From the NCBI GenBank assembly GCA_027019885.1, contig JALUWC010000188.1, positions 1 through 12,094 on the forward strand: a stretch of 12,094 nt of DNA, given 5' to 3'. Each line of letters begins with the position of its first letter. The stretch's first letter is position 1. Below are positions 1 through 8,222 of this stretch, piece by piece. The notes below the pieces were generated by a model, which had not been told where the DNA came from, ran no database searches, and saw only the letters and a list, made by a program, of their open reading frames with translations. The position numbers were made by a program, and so were the translations under genes. The stretch comes from Geoglobus sp. (GTDB lineage: Archaea > Halobacteriota > Archaeoglobi > Archaeoglobales > Archaeoglobaceae).

Positions 1-16
1 GAACCGCCTCAAGCAT
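1..16 (-). CDS. Start of the next trp-operon gene (partial, five codons)
   Basis: An ATG at 16-14 overlaps the end of trpC in another frame and opens a frame reading Met-Leu-Glu-Ala-Val up to the window edge. A strong Shine-Dalgarno sequence (GGTGGTGA) in the last codons of trpC lies just upstream. The overlap and ribosome site suggest a translationally coupled tryptophan-operon gene, for example trpD or trpB. Five residues cannot identify it, so the product is inference from position only. Confidence 0.5.
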
Positions 17-704
17 TTTCACCACCAACAAACTCCATAACCTTCTTCTCAATATTCTCAGCCCTCATAAACGCGGTTCCAACAAGAATCGCATCTACAT
101 ATTCCAGTGCCATTTCAACATCTCTTTTTGTCTGAATCCCGCTTTCGCTGATTTTTGTGGCGTGGGAATTGATGAGAGGTGCGAGCTTTTCTGTAACTTT
201 AACACTACCATCATCTTTCTCGAGAATCGCTATATCCCTGTTGTTTATCCCGATTATCGGGGTTTTGGACTCAAGTGCGTAATCAATATCGCCGATGCTG
301 TGAACCTCCACAATACTTTCGAGTCCGTGATCAATGCTGTAATCAACAAATTCTGCTGTGTTTTCCTTCAAAATTCTTGCAATGAGTAGAACAGCACTGC
401 CTTCAGCCTCTGCAGTTTTCTCTATCTCCTCCTTTGTGACGATGAAGTCCTTCCTGAGAACAGGAAGCTCTGAGTTTCTGCATATCCTCCTAAAAATCTC
501 AAAATCACCTCTGAAGTAATTTTTTTCGGTTATGTATGATATTCCGGCGCATCTGCATCGCTCATAGACCTCAAGAATGTCAATAACATCTCTGTTCCTG
601 AGAAGGTCCCCGTACTTTGGAGAGTAGACTTTTATCTCTGCTATAACAGCATTCATCCTTTCTCCTTTTCTGAGACCAATCATTTTTGACAGGAATTTTC
701 TCAT
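9..704 (-). CDS. trpC: Indole-3-glycerol phosphate synthase (TrpC)
   Basis: This cytoplasmic TIM-barrel enzyme closes the indole ring, converting carboxyphenylamino-deoxyribulose phosphate to indole-3-glycerol phosphate in tryptophan synthesis. The catalytic set is visible in family order: Glu23 and Lys25 in IAEIKVYSPK, Lys85 in LPVLRKDF, Glu133 in VEVH, Asn154 in GINNRD, and Glu187-Ser188 in SESGI, followed by the phosphate-binding ILVGTAF near 206-212. At 231 residues it is shorter than bacterial enzymes because the N-terminal region before the first barrel strand is only about 20 residues. The start is uncertain. ATG 704 sits 29-30 nt after a TATA box, but Met17 (ATG at 656) has a good AAGGAGA ribosome site five nt before it and would give 215 residues. 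No other trp gene is complete here; the next gene overlaps its stop. Confidence 0.93.
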   Translation of the reverse strand: MRKFLSKMIGLRKGERMNAVIAEIKVYSPKYGDLLRNRDVIDILEVYERCRCAGISYITEKNYFRGDFEIFRRICRNSELPVLRKDFIVTKEEIEKTAEAEGSAVLLIARILKENTAEFVDYSIDHGLESIVEVHSIGDIDYALESKTPIIGINNRDIAILEKDDGSVKVTEKLAPLINSHATKISESGIQTKRDVEMALEYVDAILVGTAFMRAENIEKKVMEFVGGENA

Positions 705-729
705 TGATTATGCTTACACTCCTTATGTG

Positions 730-744
730 TATTTAAACTTTTCC
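730..744 (-). promoter_or_regulatory. trpC promoter (BRE + TATA box)
   Basis: On the minus strand a purine-rich BRE-like GGAAAAG (744-738) is followed directly by the TATA box TTTAAATA (737-730). The box centre is 29-30 nt before the ATG at 704, which predicts a transcript with a leader of only a few nucleotides. It lies in the 95-bp divergent spacer between trpC and the macrodomain gene. Confidence 0.65.
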
Positions 745-771
745 AACCAGAATGCATGAGAGGCGAGAGTG

Positions 772-779
772 TTAAATTT
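772..779 (+). promoter_or_regulatory. Macrodomain gene promoter (TATA-like box)
   Basis: TTAAATTT is centred about 25 nt before the ATG at 800, and no Shine-Dalgarno sequence lies in between. This fits a leaderless archaeal transcript. The BRE position is a weak match (GAGAGT), so confidence is moderate. Confidence 0.45.
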
Positions 780-799
780 CTTCAGCTCAAAATGGATTC

Positions 800-1405
800 A
801 TGGAAACGGTTGCAAAAAAGAAGGCTGGAAACGTTGTGGTGAAGCTGGTAGGAGGGGACATAACATCATATCCAGCCGATGCAATAGTGAATGCCGCAAA
901 CAGATATCTTGAGCACGGAGGGGGAGTTGCCTATGTGATAGCAAAGGCCTGTGCTGGAGATGCTCAGAAATACACAGGGATAAGCAAGGAGGCAGTGAGG
1001 GAGCAGGTTGGCAGGGACTACATAGAGCATGGAGAGGTGGTTGTAACTCCTGCAATGAGGCTTGAGGAAAGGGGGATAAAGTATGTGATACACACTGTCG
1101 GACCAGTATGCAGTGGAAGGTGGGGAAAAACCTATGGGGAAAAGCTTAAATTAGCATTTCTTGGACCGCTGAAAAAGGCTGAGGAGCTTGGAATTTCATC
1201 CATAGCATTTCCTGCAATAAGTGCTGGAATTTACGGATGCCCTTTTGAGAGAGTGGTTGAAACGTTTGTAGAAACTGTAAAGGAATTCTCAGAGATGACT
1301 GTGCATCTGAAGGAGATTTCTCTGGTTGTATACGAGAAAGAACTGATTGAAACCGCCAGAGAAATTATTGAGAGAAACCTACAGCCTTTTTCTGACTCTC
1401 CTTGA
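800..1405 (+). CDS. Macrodomain protein, Af1521-like ADP-ribose binder
   Basis: This is a single-domain macro protein that should bind ADP-ribose (free, or on mono- or poly-ADP-ribosylated targets) and may hydrolyse ADP-ribose-1''-phosphate or ester-linked ADP-ribose. It matches the Archaeoglobus fulgidus Af1521 sequence almost motif for motif from memory. Asp20 in GGDIT contacts adenine, Asn34 is in IVNAAN, the Gly40-Val43 loop is GGGV, SAGIYG (141-146) forms the phosphate loop, and Tyr178 should stack on adenine. At 201 residues it is about nine longer than Af1521; the extra tail (LQPFSDSP region) is encoded in the overlap with larB. It has no ribosome site and is probably leaderless. Being transcribed divergently from trpC and convergently to larB, it seems to be a single-gene unit. 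Its native archaeal substrate is unknown. Confidence 0.93.
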   Translation: METVAKKKAGNVVVKLVGGDITSYPADAIVNAANRYLEHGGGVAYVIAKACAGDAQKYTGISKEAVREQVGRDYIEHGEVVVTPAMRLEERGIKYVIHTVGPVCSGRWGKTYGEKLKLAFLGPLKKAEELGISSIAFPAISAGIYGCPFERVVETFVETVKEFSEMTVHLKEISLVVYEKELIETAREIIERNLQPFSDSP

Positions 1406-2110
1406 TATGAGGTAAGCAAAGACTGCCGCTCCAAAGCCGTTGTCTATGTTGACAACAGCAACACCTGAGGAACAGCTCTGGAGCATTGAGAAAAGGGCTG
1501 TGAATCCCATGAGATGAGTGCCGTAACCAACTGATGTTGGTACAGCGATAACAGGAATGTCTATCAGCCCAGCAATAACCGAGGGTAACGCTCCCTCCAT
1601 TCCAGCAACAACAATGGCTGAATCCACATCTTCATCTTTGAGCATTTCAAATGGCTCAATGAGCCTGTGTATTCCTGCCACACCAACATCGTAAAATTTC
1701 AGCACTTCCATACCCAAGAATTCAGCTGTCTCAACTGCCTCCTCTGCAACAGATACATCAGAGCTTCCGGCAGAAAACACTGCAACCTTTCCTGAATTTT
1801 CATCAGTTTTCATGTGCCTTGCAGTTCTTGCCATTCTGTTAACATGAAAACCCATCCTCTCAAGCTCCTCCATCTGATCTTCGCTGAGCCTTGTGAACAG
1901 AATGGGAGTTTTATTTTCCAGAGAGTTCCTGGCAATTTTGATGATCTCCTCTTTTGTCTTGAATTCTGCAAGAACTGCCTCGGGTTTTCCCGCTCTGATG
2001 TGTCGATACACATCGTGCTTCAGATTTTCAGACATCTTCTCAAGGAAAATTCTTGATATTTCCTTCCCATCCAGCCTCTTCAGCAGTTCCTCTATTTCCT
2101 GCTTATCCAT
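1379..2110 (-). CDS. larB: LarB, nickel-pincer nucleotide carboxylase/hydrolase
   Basis: LarB starts synthesis of the nickel-pincer nucleotide (NPN) cofactor: it carboxylates C5 of the pyridinium ring of nicotinic acid adenine dinucleotide with CO2 and then cleaves the phosphoanhydride to give P2CMN. The 243-residue protein has the usual length. Its C-terminal half (from about residue 107) is the PurE-like domain, with [37 protein letters not shown] and VVNIDNGFG in order. Glu172 (GMEGALP) and Cys213 (LQSCSSG) are 41 residues apart, the spacing of the catalytic Glu180/Cys221 pair I recall for Lactobacillus LarB. ATG 2110 is preferred over an in-frame GTG at 2119 because GGTGAGAT precedes it. 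It overlaps carB by 8 bp and ends the operon. No larA, larC or larE is in the window. Confidence 0.9.
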   Translation of the reverse strand: MDKQEIEELLKRLDGKEISRIFLEKMSENLKHDVYRHIRAGKPEAVLAEFKTKEEIIKIARNSLENKTPILFTRLSEDQMEELERMGFHVNRMARTARHMKTDENSGKVAVFSAGSSDVSVAEEAVETAEFLGMEVLKFYDVGVAGIHRLIEPFEMLKDEDVDSAIVVAGMEGALPSVIAGLIDIPVIAVPTSVGYGTHLMGFTALFSMLQSCSSGVAVVNIDNGFGAAVFAYLISRRVRKRL

Positions 2111-5100
2111 CCATCTCACCGTGGTATTCCTGAATGCTCTTTATGGTCATTATTGAATTTCTCATTGCCTCAATTCCTTTAACAGCGGCCAATGCACCGC
2201 TGACGGTTGTTATGTATGGAATGCCGTGATCAACAGCAGCCCGCCTTATCATGTAGCCCTCGGTCTTGCCCCTCTTCCCGCTTGGGGTGTTTATTATGAA
2301 ATCAATCTCCCTGTTGATTATCTTGTCAAGGATGTTCGGTCTTCCCTGACTCACCTTCAGCACTATTTCAGCTTCTATTCCGTTCTCTCTCAAAAACTCA
2401 GCGGTACCATCTGTTGCAAGAATCCTGAATCCCATTTCACTGAGCTTTTTAGCTGCAGGAAGAAGCTTTGCTCTGTCAGATTTTCTCAGGCTTACAAAAA
2501 CCGTTCCCTTTAACGGCAATCTCATTCCCGCTGCAAGCTGAGCTTTGTAAAATGCGATTCCAAAGCTGTAGTCCATCCCCATAACTTCTCCGGTGCTCTT
2601 CATTTCAGGTCCCAAAACAGGATCGACTCCGGGAAGCTTTATGAATGGAAAGACTACCTCCTTAACCGCTACATGCCTGGGGAATATATTTTCCTTTATG
2701 CCGAGTTCCTTGAGTTTTAGTCCAAGCATCAGTTTTGCGGCTATTTTGGCAAGTGGCAGTCCGGTAGCCTTGCTGACAAATGGAACAGTCCTGCTTGCCC
2801 TTGGATTTGCCTCAAGGATGTAAACTACCCCATCCTTTACAGCATACTGAATGTTGATCAGGCCAACCACCCCAAGCTCGAGTGCGAGTTTTCTGGTGTG
2901 GTCGATTATTCTCTTGATTACCTTTTCAGGAATTGTTTGTGGTGGAAGAACGCATGCCGAGTCTCCGCTGTGCACTCCCGCCTCCTCAATGTGCTCCATT
3001 ATGCCTCCGATCACCACCTCTTCACCATCGCAGAGCGCATCAACCTCAACCTCAACCGCATCCTCCAAGAAGCGGTCTATGAGTATGGGCTTCTCGGGGC
3101 TTACCTCAATCGCCTCCTCTATGTATCTCTCAAGCGTTTCTTCGTCGTAGACTATCTCCATCGCCCTTCCGCCCAGAACGTAGCTGGGTCTGACGAGCAC
3201 GGGATATCCAATTTTTCTGGCTATCTCCTTTGCCTCCTCTATGCTGAACGCAATGCCGTTTTCCGGTTGAGGTATTCCAAGCTTTCTGCATATCTCAGCA
3301 AACTTCTCCCTGTCTTCTGCGAGATCTATGGAGTCCACAGAAGTGCCCAGAATTTTCGCTCCACTTTCCTCAAGCTGTCTGGCTATGTTCAAAGGAGTTT
3401 GTCCTCCGAACTGAACGAAAACTCCCTCAGGCTGCTCGTTCTCGTAAATATCCATGACATCCTCGTGAGTTATCGGCTCGAAGTAAAGCCTGTCAGACGT
3501 GTCGTAGTCTGTTGATACTGTCTCGGGATTGTTGTTCACCATGATAGCCTCGTACCCTTCCTCCTTGGCACTAATAACTGCGTGCACGCAGCAGTAGTCG
3601 AACTCTATCCCCTGTCCAATCCTGTTTGGTCCACTGCCGAGGATCATCACCTTCTTTCTATCAGTCCTGACCGCATCGTTTTCGAGTTCGTAGCTTGAGT
3701 AGTAGTAGGGCGTTTTAGCCTCAAATTCTGCCGCACATGTATCAACCATCTTGAACGTCGAAATCAGACCCTTTCCCTTCCTCGCCCTCCTGACCTCCCT
3801 CTCACTGGTGTTGAAGATCTTTGCGATCTGGTAATCGCTGAAGCCGTACTGCTTCGCCCTCTTTAACACATCTGGCGGTAATTCATCTATGCTGTGAGCT
3901 TTTGCGTGATTCCTCAGCTCCCTCTCCACGCTGACAATGCTGGCGATCTTCTCTATGAACCACGGGTCTATTTTGGTAAAATCTGCAACCTCCTTTACTG
4001 AGAAGCCGCTCTCGAGGGCGTACTTTATGTAAAAGACCCTCTGGTGATTGGGTGTTATCAGCTTCTGAACGATTTCATCCCTGTCCGGCTTTTTATCCTT
4101 TCCATCAGCTCCAAGCCCGAATCTGCCAATTTCAAGGCTCCTTATGGCTTTCTGCAGAGCTTCCTCAAAGGTTCTGCCTATCGCCATCACCTCTCCGACA
4201 CTCTTCATCTGCGTTCCAAGAGTTTTGTCAGCTGTGGGGAATTTGTCGAAAGCAAATCTCGGAATCTTCACAACGACATAGTCTATCGTCGGCTCGAAGC
4301 TTGCAGGAGTCTCTTTTGTGATATCGTTTGGTATCTCGTCCAAAGTATACCCAACGGCAAGCTTCGCTGCAATCTTTGCTATTGGAAATCCGGTTGCTTT
4401 GGATGCTAAAGCAGAGCTTCTGCTCACCCTCGGATTCATCTCGATGGCGAGAATTCTTCCATTCTCAGGATGAACGGCAAACTGAATGTTGCTTCCGCCT
4501 GTCTCGACTCCAATTTCCCTTATGATATCTATTGCGTAGTCTCTGAGCTGCTGGTACTCGAAATCTGTAAGGGTTTGGGCTGGAGCGACGGTTATGCTGT
4601 CTCCAGTGTGAACTCCCATCGGGTCAAAATTCTCGATGGAGCAGATTATCACTACGTTATCGGCTTTATCCCTCATCACCTCAAGCTCAAACTCCTTCCA
4701 GCCTATCACGCTTTCCTCGATGAGCACCTGATTTATCAGAGACATCTCGATGCCCTTCTTTGCAATTTCCACCAGCTCCTCTCGATTGTATGCGATCCCT
4801 CCTCCTGTCCCTCCGAGAGTGAAAGCAGGTCTAACAACGACAGGATATCCTAGCTTCTCGGCTATATCCAGAGCCTCTCGGATACTGCTGGCAATCTCGC
4901 TCTTCGGTATCTCAATTCCGACATTCTCCATTGCCTTCCTGTAAAGATCCCTGTCCTCAGCCTTCTTTATCGCCTCGATATTGGCACCTATGAGCTTCAC
5001 TCCGTATTTATCAAGAATCCCCATCCCGTGAAGCTCTACTGCAACATTCAGTCCAGTCTGACCTCCAAGAGTAGGCAGGAGTGCATCAGGCATCTCTCGT

Positions 5101-5336
5101 TCGATTATCCTTGCAACCACGTCAGCTGTTATCGGCTCGATGTAGGTTCTGTCCGCCATCTCGGGATCGGTCATTATCGTTGCGGGATTGGAGTTCACAA
5201 GCACAACCTCATAGCCCTCTTCTCTGAGAGCCTTGCAGGCCTGACTGCCTGAGTAATCAAACTCCGCAGCCTGACCTATGATTATTGGCCCGCTTCCTAT
5301 GACCATGATCTTCCTGATGTCTTCCTTCTTCGGCAT
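2103..5336 (-). CDS. carB: Carbamoyl-phosphate synthase large subunit
   Basis: CarB makes carbamoyl phosphate from bicarbonate, two ATP and ammonia channelled from CarA, for pyrimidine and arginine synthesis. At 1077 residues it is a full-length fused subunit, not the split form found in some archaea. The two ATP-grasp halves are visible: the carboxyphosphate half opens with [20 protein letters not shown] and has [13 protein letters not shown]; the carbamoyl-phosphate half opens with [17 protein letters not shown] and has [13 protein letters not shown]. The C-terminal 140 residues or so are the MGS-like allosteric domain ([27 protein letters not shown]). ATG 5336 was chosen because GAGGGTGAT precedes it; the extension to 5360 would start at TTG and overlap carA. 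It begins 10 nt after carA and overlaps larB by 8 bp at its end. Confidence 0.97.
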   Translation of the reverse strand: MPKKEDIRKIMVIGSGPIIIGQAAEFDYSGSQACKALREEGYEVVLVNSNPATIMTDPEMADRTYIEPITADVVARIIEREMPDALLPTLGGQTGLNVAVELHGMGILDKYGVKLIGANIEAIKKAEDRDLYRKAMENVGIEIPKSEIASSIREALDIAEKLGYPVVVRPAFTLGGTGGGIAYNREELVEIAKKGIEMSLINQVLIEESVIGWKEFELEVMRDKADNVVIICSIENFDPMGVHTGDSITVAPAQTLTDFEYQQLRDYAIDIIREIGVETGGSNIQFAVHPENGRILAIEMNPRVSRSSALASKATGFPIAKIAAKLAVGYTLDEIPNDITKETPASFEPTIDYVVVKIPRFAFDKFPTADKTLGTQMKSVGEVMAIGRTFEEALQKAIRSLEIGRFGLGADGKDKKPDRDEIVQKLITPNHQRVFYIKYALESGFSVKEVADFTKIDPWFIEKIASIVSVERELRNHAKAHSIDELPPDVLKRAKQYGFSDYQIAKIFNTSEREVRRARKGKGLISTFKMVDTCAAEFEAKTPYYYSSYELENDAVRTDRKKVMILGSGPNRIGQGIEFDYCCVHAVISAKEEGYEAIMVNNNPETVSTDYDTSDRLYFEPITHEDVMDIYENEQPEGVFVQFGGQTPLNIARQLEESGAKILGTSVDSIDLAEDREKFAEICRKLGIPQPENGIAFSIEEAKEIARKIGYPVLVRPSYVLGGRAMEIVYDEETLERYIEEAIEVSPEKPILIDRFLEDAVEVEVDALCDGEEVVIGGIMEHIEEAGVHSGDSACVLPPQTIPEKVIKRIIDHTRKLALELGVVGLINIQYAVKDGVVYILEANPRASRTVPFVSKATGLPLAKIAAKLMLGLKLKELGIKENIFPRHVAVKEVVFPFIKLPGVDPVLGPEMKSTGEVMGMDYSFGIAFYKAQLAAGMRLPLKGTVFVSLRKSDRAKLLPAAKKLSEMGFRILATDGTAEFLRENGIEAEIVLKVSQGRPNILDKIINREIDFIINTPSGKRGKTEGYMIRRAAVDHGIPYITTVSGALAAVKGIEAMRNSIMTIKSIQEYHGEMDG
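2113..2120 (-). promoter_or_regulatory. larB ribosome binding site
   Basis: GGTGAGAT lies inside the last codons of carB, a few nt before ATG 2110. It decides the larB start: the longer reading frame would begin at a GTG (2119) that is itself part of this sequence. Confidence 0.6.
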
Positions 5337-5339
5337 TCC

Positions 5340-5348
5340 ATCACCCTC
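5340..5348 (-). promoter_or_regulatory. carB ribosome binding site
   Basis: GAGGGTGAT, complementary to the archaeal 16S rRNA tail, overlaps the carA stop codon and lies three nt before ATG 5336. It favours this start over the in-frame TTG at 5360. Confidence 0.65.
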
Positions 5349-6429
5349 AGTATTCGTCAAGCATCCTCACAAACTCGTCGAAGAAGAAGTAGGTGTCGTG
5401 AGGTCCTGGGCCAGCCTCCGGATGGTACTGCACGCTTATGAGAGGTATCTCCCTGTGCTTTAATCCTTCAACAGTCCTGTCATTCAGGTTTATCTGCGTA
5501 ACCTCCAGTTCTTTCGGCAGAGTTCTTTCATCCACCGCAAACCCGTGGTTCTGACTTGATATAAACACCCTCCCTGTCTCAAAATCCTTCACAGGTTGAT
5601 TTGCGCCATGATGGCCGAACTTGAGCTTGAAGGTCTTTGCGTTGAAAGCCCTCGCAACAAGCTGGTGGCCCAGGCATATACCGGCCATTGGAACCTTTCC
5701 TGCCAGCTTCCTTATCGTCTCAACGCTCTCCTGAACGCGTGCAGGATCACCCGGCCCGTTGGATATGAAAACCCCGTCGTAATCCTCTTCCAGAATCTTC
5801 TCGGCGGGATGGGTGTAGGGGACGAGCGTCACGCTAACTTCTCTCAGTAAAAGCTGCCTGACGATGCTCATCTTTATTCCGTGGTCTATTAATGCTACCT
5901 CAAACCTCGATTTTTCAGCCTCAATCCTTCTGGGATCTTTAACACACACCTCGCCCACAAGATCGAGCTCGGTTATGGACGGCTGATTTTTTGCTCTTTC
6001 CACAAGCTTTTCTCTGTCAGAATAGTCTCCAACAGCTATCACCGCCTTCATCGCTCCATAAATTCTCGTCTTCTTGGTGAGCATTCTTGTATCGATGCCC
6101 TCAATGCCCGGAATGTCGTACTCTTTGAGCAGTTCATCAACGCTCATCTCGCTCCTCCAGTTGCTTGGATGTTTGCAGAGCTCCCTGACAGCGAAGCCCT
6201 CAACCTTAACACCATCGCTCTCGAAATCCTCTCTGCACACACCGTAGTTCCCTACGAGCGGGTACGTCATCATCAGAATCTGTCCTTTATAGCTGGGATC
6301 GGTTAGAGCTTCCACGTATCCGGTCATTGCGGTGTTGAAAACCAGCTCACCCTCAGCATCTCTTTCAGCACCAAAAGCCCTGCCCTCAACAATAGTTCCA
6401 TCCTCAAGAGCGAGATACGCCTTAACCAT
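5347..6429 (-). CDS. carA: Carbamoyl-phosphate synthase small subunit
   Basis: CarA is the glutamine amidotransferase subunit that hydrolyses glutamine and channels ammonia to CarB. The 360-residue length is normal. The N-terminal CPSase small-chain domain has the typical [17 protein letters not shown] and GIDTRMLTK segments. The class I amidotransferase domain follows from about residue 177, with SNGPGDP (223-229), the nucleophile Cys252 in [17 protein letters not shown] (271-280), SQNHGFAV, and His336/Glu338 in [13 protein letters not shown]. The start ATG has a strong GGAGGTAT ribosome site and overlaps the end of purC by 8 bp. carB begins 10 nt after its stop, so the two subunits are made together. 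Confidence 0.97.
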   Translation of the reverse strand: MVKAYLALEDGTIVEGRAFGAERDAEGELVFNTAMTGYVEALTDPSYKGQILMMTYPLVGNYGVCREDFESDGVKVEGFAVRELCKHPSNWRSEMSVDELLKEYDIPGIEGIDTRMLTKKTRIYGAMKAVIAVGDYSDREKLVERAKNQPSITELDLVGEVCVKDPRRIEAEKSRFEVALIDHGIKMSIVRQLLLREVSVTLVPYTHPAEKILEEDYDGVFISNGPGDPARVQESVETIRKLAGKVPMAGICLGHQLVARAFNAKTFKLKFGHHGANQPVKDFETGRVFISSQNHGFAVDERTLPKELEVTQINLNDRTVEGLKHREIPLISVQYHPEAGPGPHDTYFFFDEFVRMLDEY

Positions 6430-7444
6430 CGTATACCTCCATAAACTCGGAAATCATTCTCATGACGTCTTTAAGGCTCGGAGAGTCGAAGAACTTCCTG
6501 TCTGTGATTTCATTACAGGCAGACATGTACATCTCCTCCACCGCTTTTTTCAGGCTTTCAGGTAGCTCAGGTGGTTTTCCAACTACCTTCCTCCAGTCAC
6601 CCTCTCCCTTGCTCTTCTCCACCCTCCTGTACCAGTCAGTCCTGCGATAATACCTCCTGAGAACCTCCTTGCTCATCTCGATACCGCTAAAGCTGAACCT
6701 GCACTCATCAGGGGTGCCGAGAGCATCGACCACCATGAACTCCCTGTTTTCGTCAAAAGCGACTTCTATCTTACCATCCTCGTTGAAAATTTTTGCTTTC
6801 TCAACCTCCCTGGTTATGAGATCATCAATCGTCATTGTTAGCTTGATGAGTTTTTCAAACTCCTTATCGCTCAGTCCCGAAATTCTCCTCGCCTCTTCCC
6901 TGCTGAGATACCTGTCCACATCCTCCAGCTTCGTCGAGAAATCTACTATCGGCCTTTCGAGCCTCTGCCCCGGATCAGGCATGGTGTCAAGACCGAGATC
7001 TTCGAGCCTAAGTTCACCCCTCTTTAATCTTCTGAAAACACTACTCCCTTCAGGCAATGAATTCCTGTAGATTATCTCCAGCGGAATTAGGAAGTTGCCT
7101 TTTAACCTTTGAAAGATCGAGTAGTCGTACCCGCTTTCAGTTTTTTTGGGCCTGTGAACGTTTACCAGCCTCACTTCCATAACGCTGACAGGATCGCTGA
7201 TTTCGTCCAGCCTCTTCACAATCCCATTCTCAACAAGTCCTATGTAGTGGGTTCCGATTCCTCTTTTTTCCAGAAGCTCGAAGAAGTGAGCTGAAAGGAT
7301 GCAGAGAGCCTTACCCTTGTTCTCCAGCAAATCAGGCATCTCACCGAAGTCGAAGACCGAATAGCGGTCAGAAAAGTGGAATCTGCCAATGCCAGTTTTA
7401 TCTGAAGGCTGTTTTATTATTTCAAGGTCTTTAACACTACCCAT
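6422..7444 (-). CDS. purC: SAICAR synthetase (PurC), archaeal long form
   Basis: PurC joins CAIR and aspartate with ATP to give SAICAR, step eight of purine synthesis. Recognisable segments are SDRYSVFDFGEMPD (25-38), KGKAL (43-47) and GIGTHYIG (62-69), then IIYRNSLPEGSS (124-135), corresponding to the family's VRN...GS motif, DFSTKLEDVDR (168-178), and VVDALGTPDECRF (238-250), corresponding to the family's DE..TPD.SR motif. At 340 residues it is about 100 longer than typical bacterial PurC, through insertions and a C-terminal helical tail; I believe this is usual for this archaeal branch. GGTGATCC lies five or so nt before ATG 7444. It follows purE by 26 bp and overlaps carA by 8 bp. Its substrate is the product of the preceding purE. 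Confidence 0.93.
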   Translation of the reverse strand: MGSVKDLEIIKQPSDKTGIGRFHFSDRYSVFDFGEMPDLLENKGKALCILSAHFFELLEKRGIGTHYIGLVENGIVKRLDEISDPVSVMEVRLVNVHRPKKTESGYDYSIFQRLKGNFLIPLEIIYRNSLPEGSSVFRRLKRGELRLEDLGLDTMPDPGQRLERPIVDFSTKLEDVDRYLSREEARRISGLSDKEFEKLIKLTMTIDDLITREVEKAKIFNEDGKIEVAFDENREFMVVDALGTPDECRFSFSGIEMSKEVLRRYYRRTDWYRRVEKSKGEGDWRKVVGKPPELPESLKKAVEEMYMSACNEITDRKFFDSPSLKDVMRMISEFMEVYDG

Positions 7445-7469
7445 CTGGGATCACCGCTTGGCGGATTAG

Positions 7470-7485
7470 ATTATAAACTTTTTGC
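7470..7485 (-). promoter_or_regulatory. Possible internal promoter before purC
   Basis: On the minus strand GCAAAAAG (7485-7478, BRE-like) is followed by TTTATAAT (7477-7470), centred 29-30 nt before the purC ATG, the same spacing as the trpC promoter. It overlaps the last codons and stop of purE (Lys-Ser-Leu-stop), which are A/T-rich anyway, so it may be chance. A leaderless start here would also leave the purC ribosome site untranscribed. Confidence 0.35.
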
Positions 7486-7941
7486 CTCCTCATCTGCCCT
7501 GTATATCTCCTCTTTCTTGGCTCTCTGGTATTCAATGACCCTCTGCCTCACATCCTCGCTCTTCAGGGCGAATATCTTTGCCACAGCAAGCGCAGCATTT
7601 TCTGCATAGATGACGAGCGTCGGAGCCACTCCGGAGGGCATGTTTATGCTCGAAAGCAGATCCATTCCTCCAAATTTCTCGCTCAGTGGTGGGGAGGCTA
7701 TCACGGGTTTGGACGTGTTGGCATCAACAAAACCGCTCAGTGCGTTGCTTCTCCCGGCTACAGTCACAAACACGACATCTTCGTTTTCATACTCTTTCAG
7801 AATTTTGAGCGCTTTTTCAGGAGTTTTGTGGGCTGAAGCCACTCTGAACGTGCTCTCAATTCCGAAATGCTCAAGGTTTTCGGCAATCTTTCTCGCATAG
7901 TTCATATCGTTCTTGGATCCCATCAAAATAATTGCTTTCAT
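7471..7941 (-). CDS. purE: AIR carboxylase, PurE class II type
   Basis: PurE-family enzyme of 156 residues acting at the AIR-to-CAIR step of purine synthesis. The opening MGSKND (7-12) and SAHKTP (36-41) fit the family. The diagnostic stretch reads AGRSNALSG (62-70), then SPPL (83-86) and MPSG (101-104). It resembles class II PurE, as in the animal PAICS enzyme (AGRSNGLGP, CPPL, LPSG), not class I (AGGAAHLPG, MPRG). Class II enzymes carboxylate AIR directly with CO2, whereas class I enzymes rearrange N5-CAIR made by PurK. No purK is in the window. The start ATG overlaps the regulator's stop (ATGA) and has GGGAGGTTG upstream; purC follows after 26 bp. Direct CO2 use is inferred from class, not proven. 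Confidence 0.9.
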   Translation of the reverse strand: MKAIILMGSKNDMNYARKIAENLEHFGIESTFRVASAHKTPEKALKILKEYENEDVVFVTVAGRSNALSGFVDANTSKPVIASPPLSEKFGGMDLLSSINMPSGVAPTLVIYAENAALAVAKIFALKSEDVRQRVIEYQRAKKEEIYRADEEAKSL

Positions 7942-8222
7942 CTGTTCAACCTCCCAAGCTCGTCAACAACTCTATCAAAGGCATCGAGAAGCTCTTTCAG
8001 GTTTTTCAACCTGCTGTAATAGTATTTCTCAGGGGGTCTGGGCTCAAAATCAAGAATTCCAAGATCGTAAAGGAGTTTTAAGTGCCTCGATGCTGAATAC
8101 TCTGATATTCCAAGTCTCCTCGCAACTTCAGTAACACTCATTCTTCCATTGCTCATTATCTCTCTCAGCATATTCCTTCGTACTCTCGCCCTCAGAGCTC
8201 TTGCAAGCTTTTCGTCAGGCAT
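7938..8222 (-). CDS. Small winged-helix (ArsR-like) transcriptional regulator
   Basis: This 94-residue, probably dimeric DNA-binding protein has a basic N-terminal helix (RALRARVRRNMLREI), a helix-turn-helix (MSVTEVARRLGISEYSASRHLKLLYDLG, about 28-55, recognition helix about 40-52) and a wing (ILDFEPRPPEKYYY). A C-terminal helix (about 72-92) could dimerise. It contains no cysteine, so the classical ArsR metal-thiolate sites are absent. ATG 8222 shares one base with the accC stop (TGATG) and follows GGGGTGG; the longer frame starts at GTG 8231 inside that ribosome site. Its stop overlaps the purE start by 4 bp (ATGA). Sitting between accC and purE it probably autoregulates the operon, but its target and any ligand are unknown. 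Confidence 0.85.
   Translation of the reverse strand: MPDEKLARALRARVRRNMLREIMSNGRMSVTEVARRLGISEYSASRHLKLLYDLGILDFEPRPPEKYYYSRLKNLKELLDAFDRVVDELGRLNR

Noticed and set aside
2898..3515. Open frame of 205 codons on the plus strand within carB
   Set aside because: It is antisense to a well-conserved catalytic region of carB and its translation shows no domain or start signals; it is a shadow of carB codon usage.
5337..5360. Longer carB start at TTG 5360
   Set aside because: It would overlap carA by 14 bp, use a rare start, and ignore the strong GAGGGTGAT site before ATG 5336.
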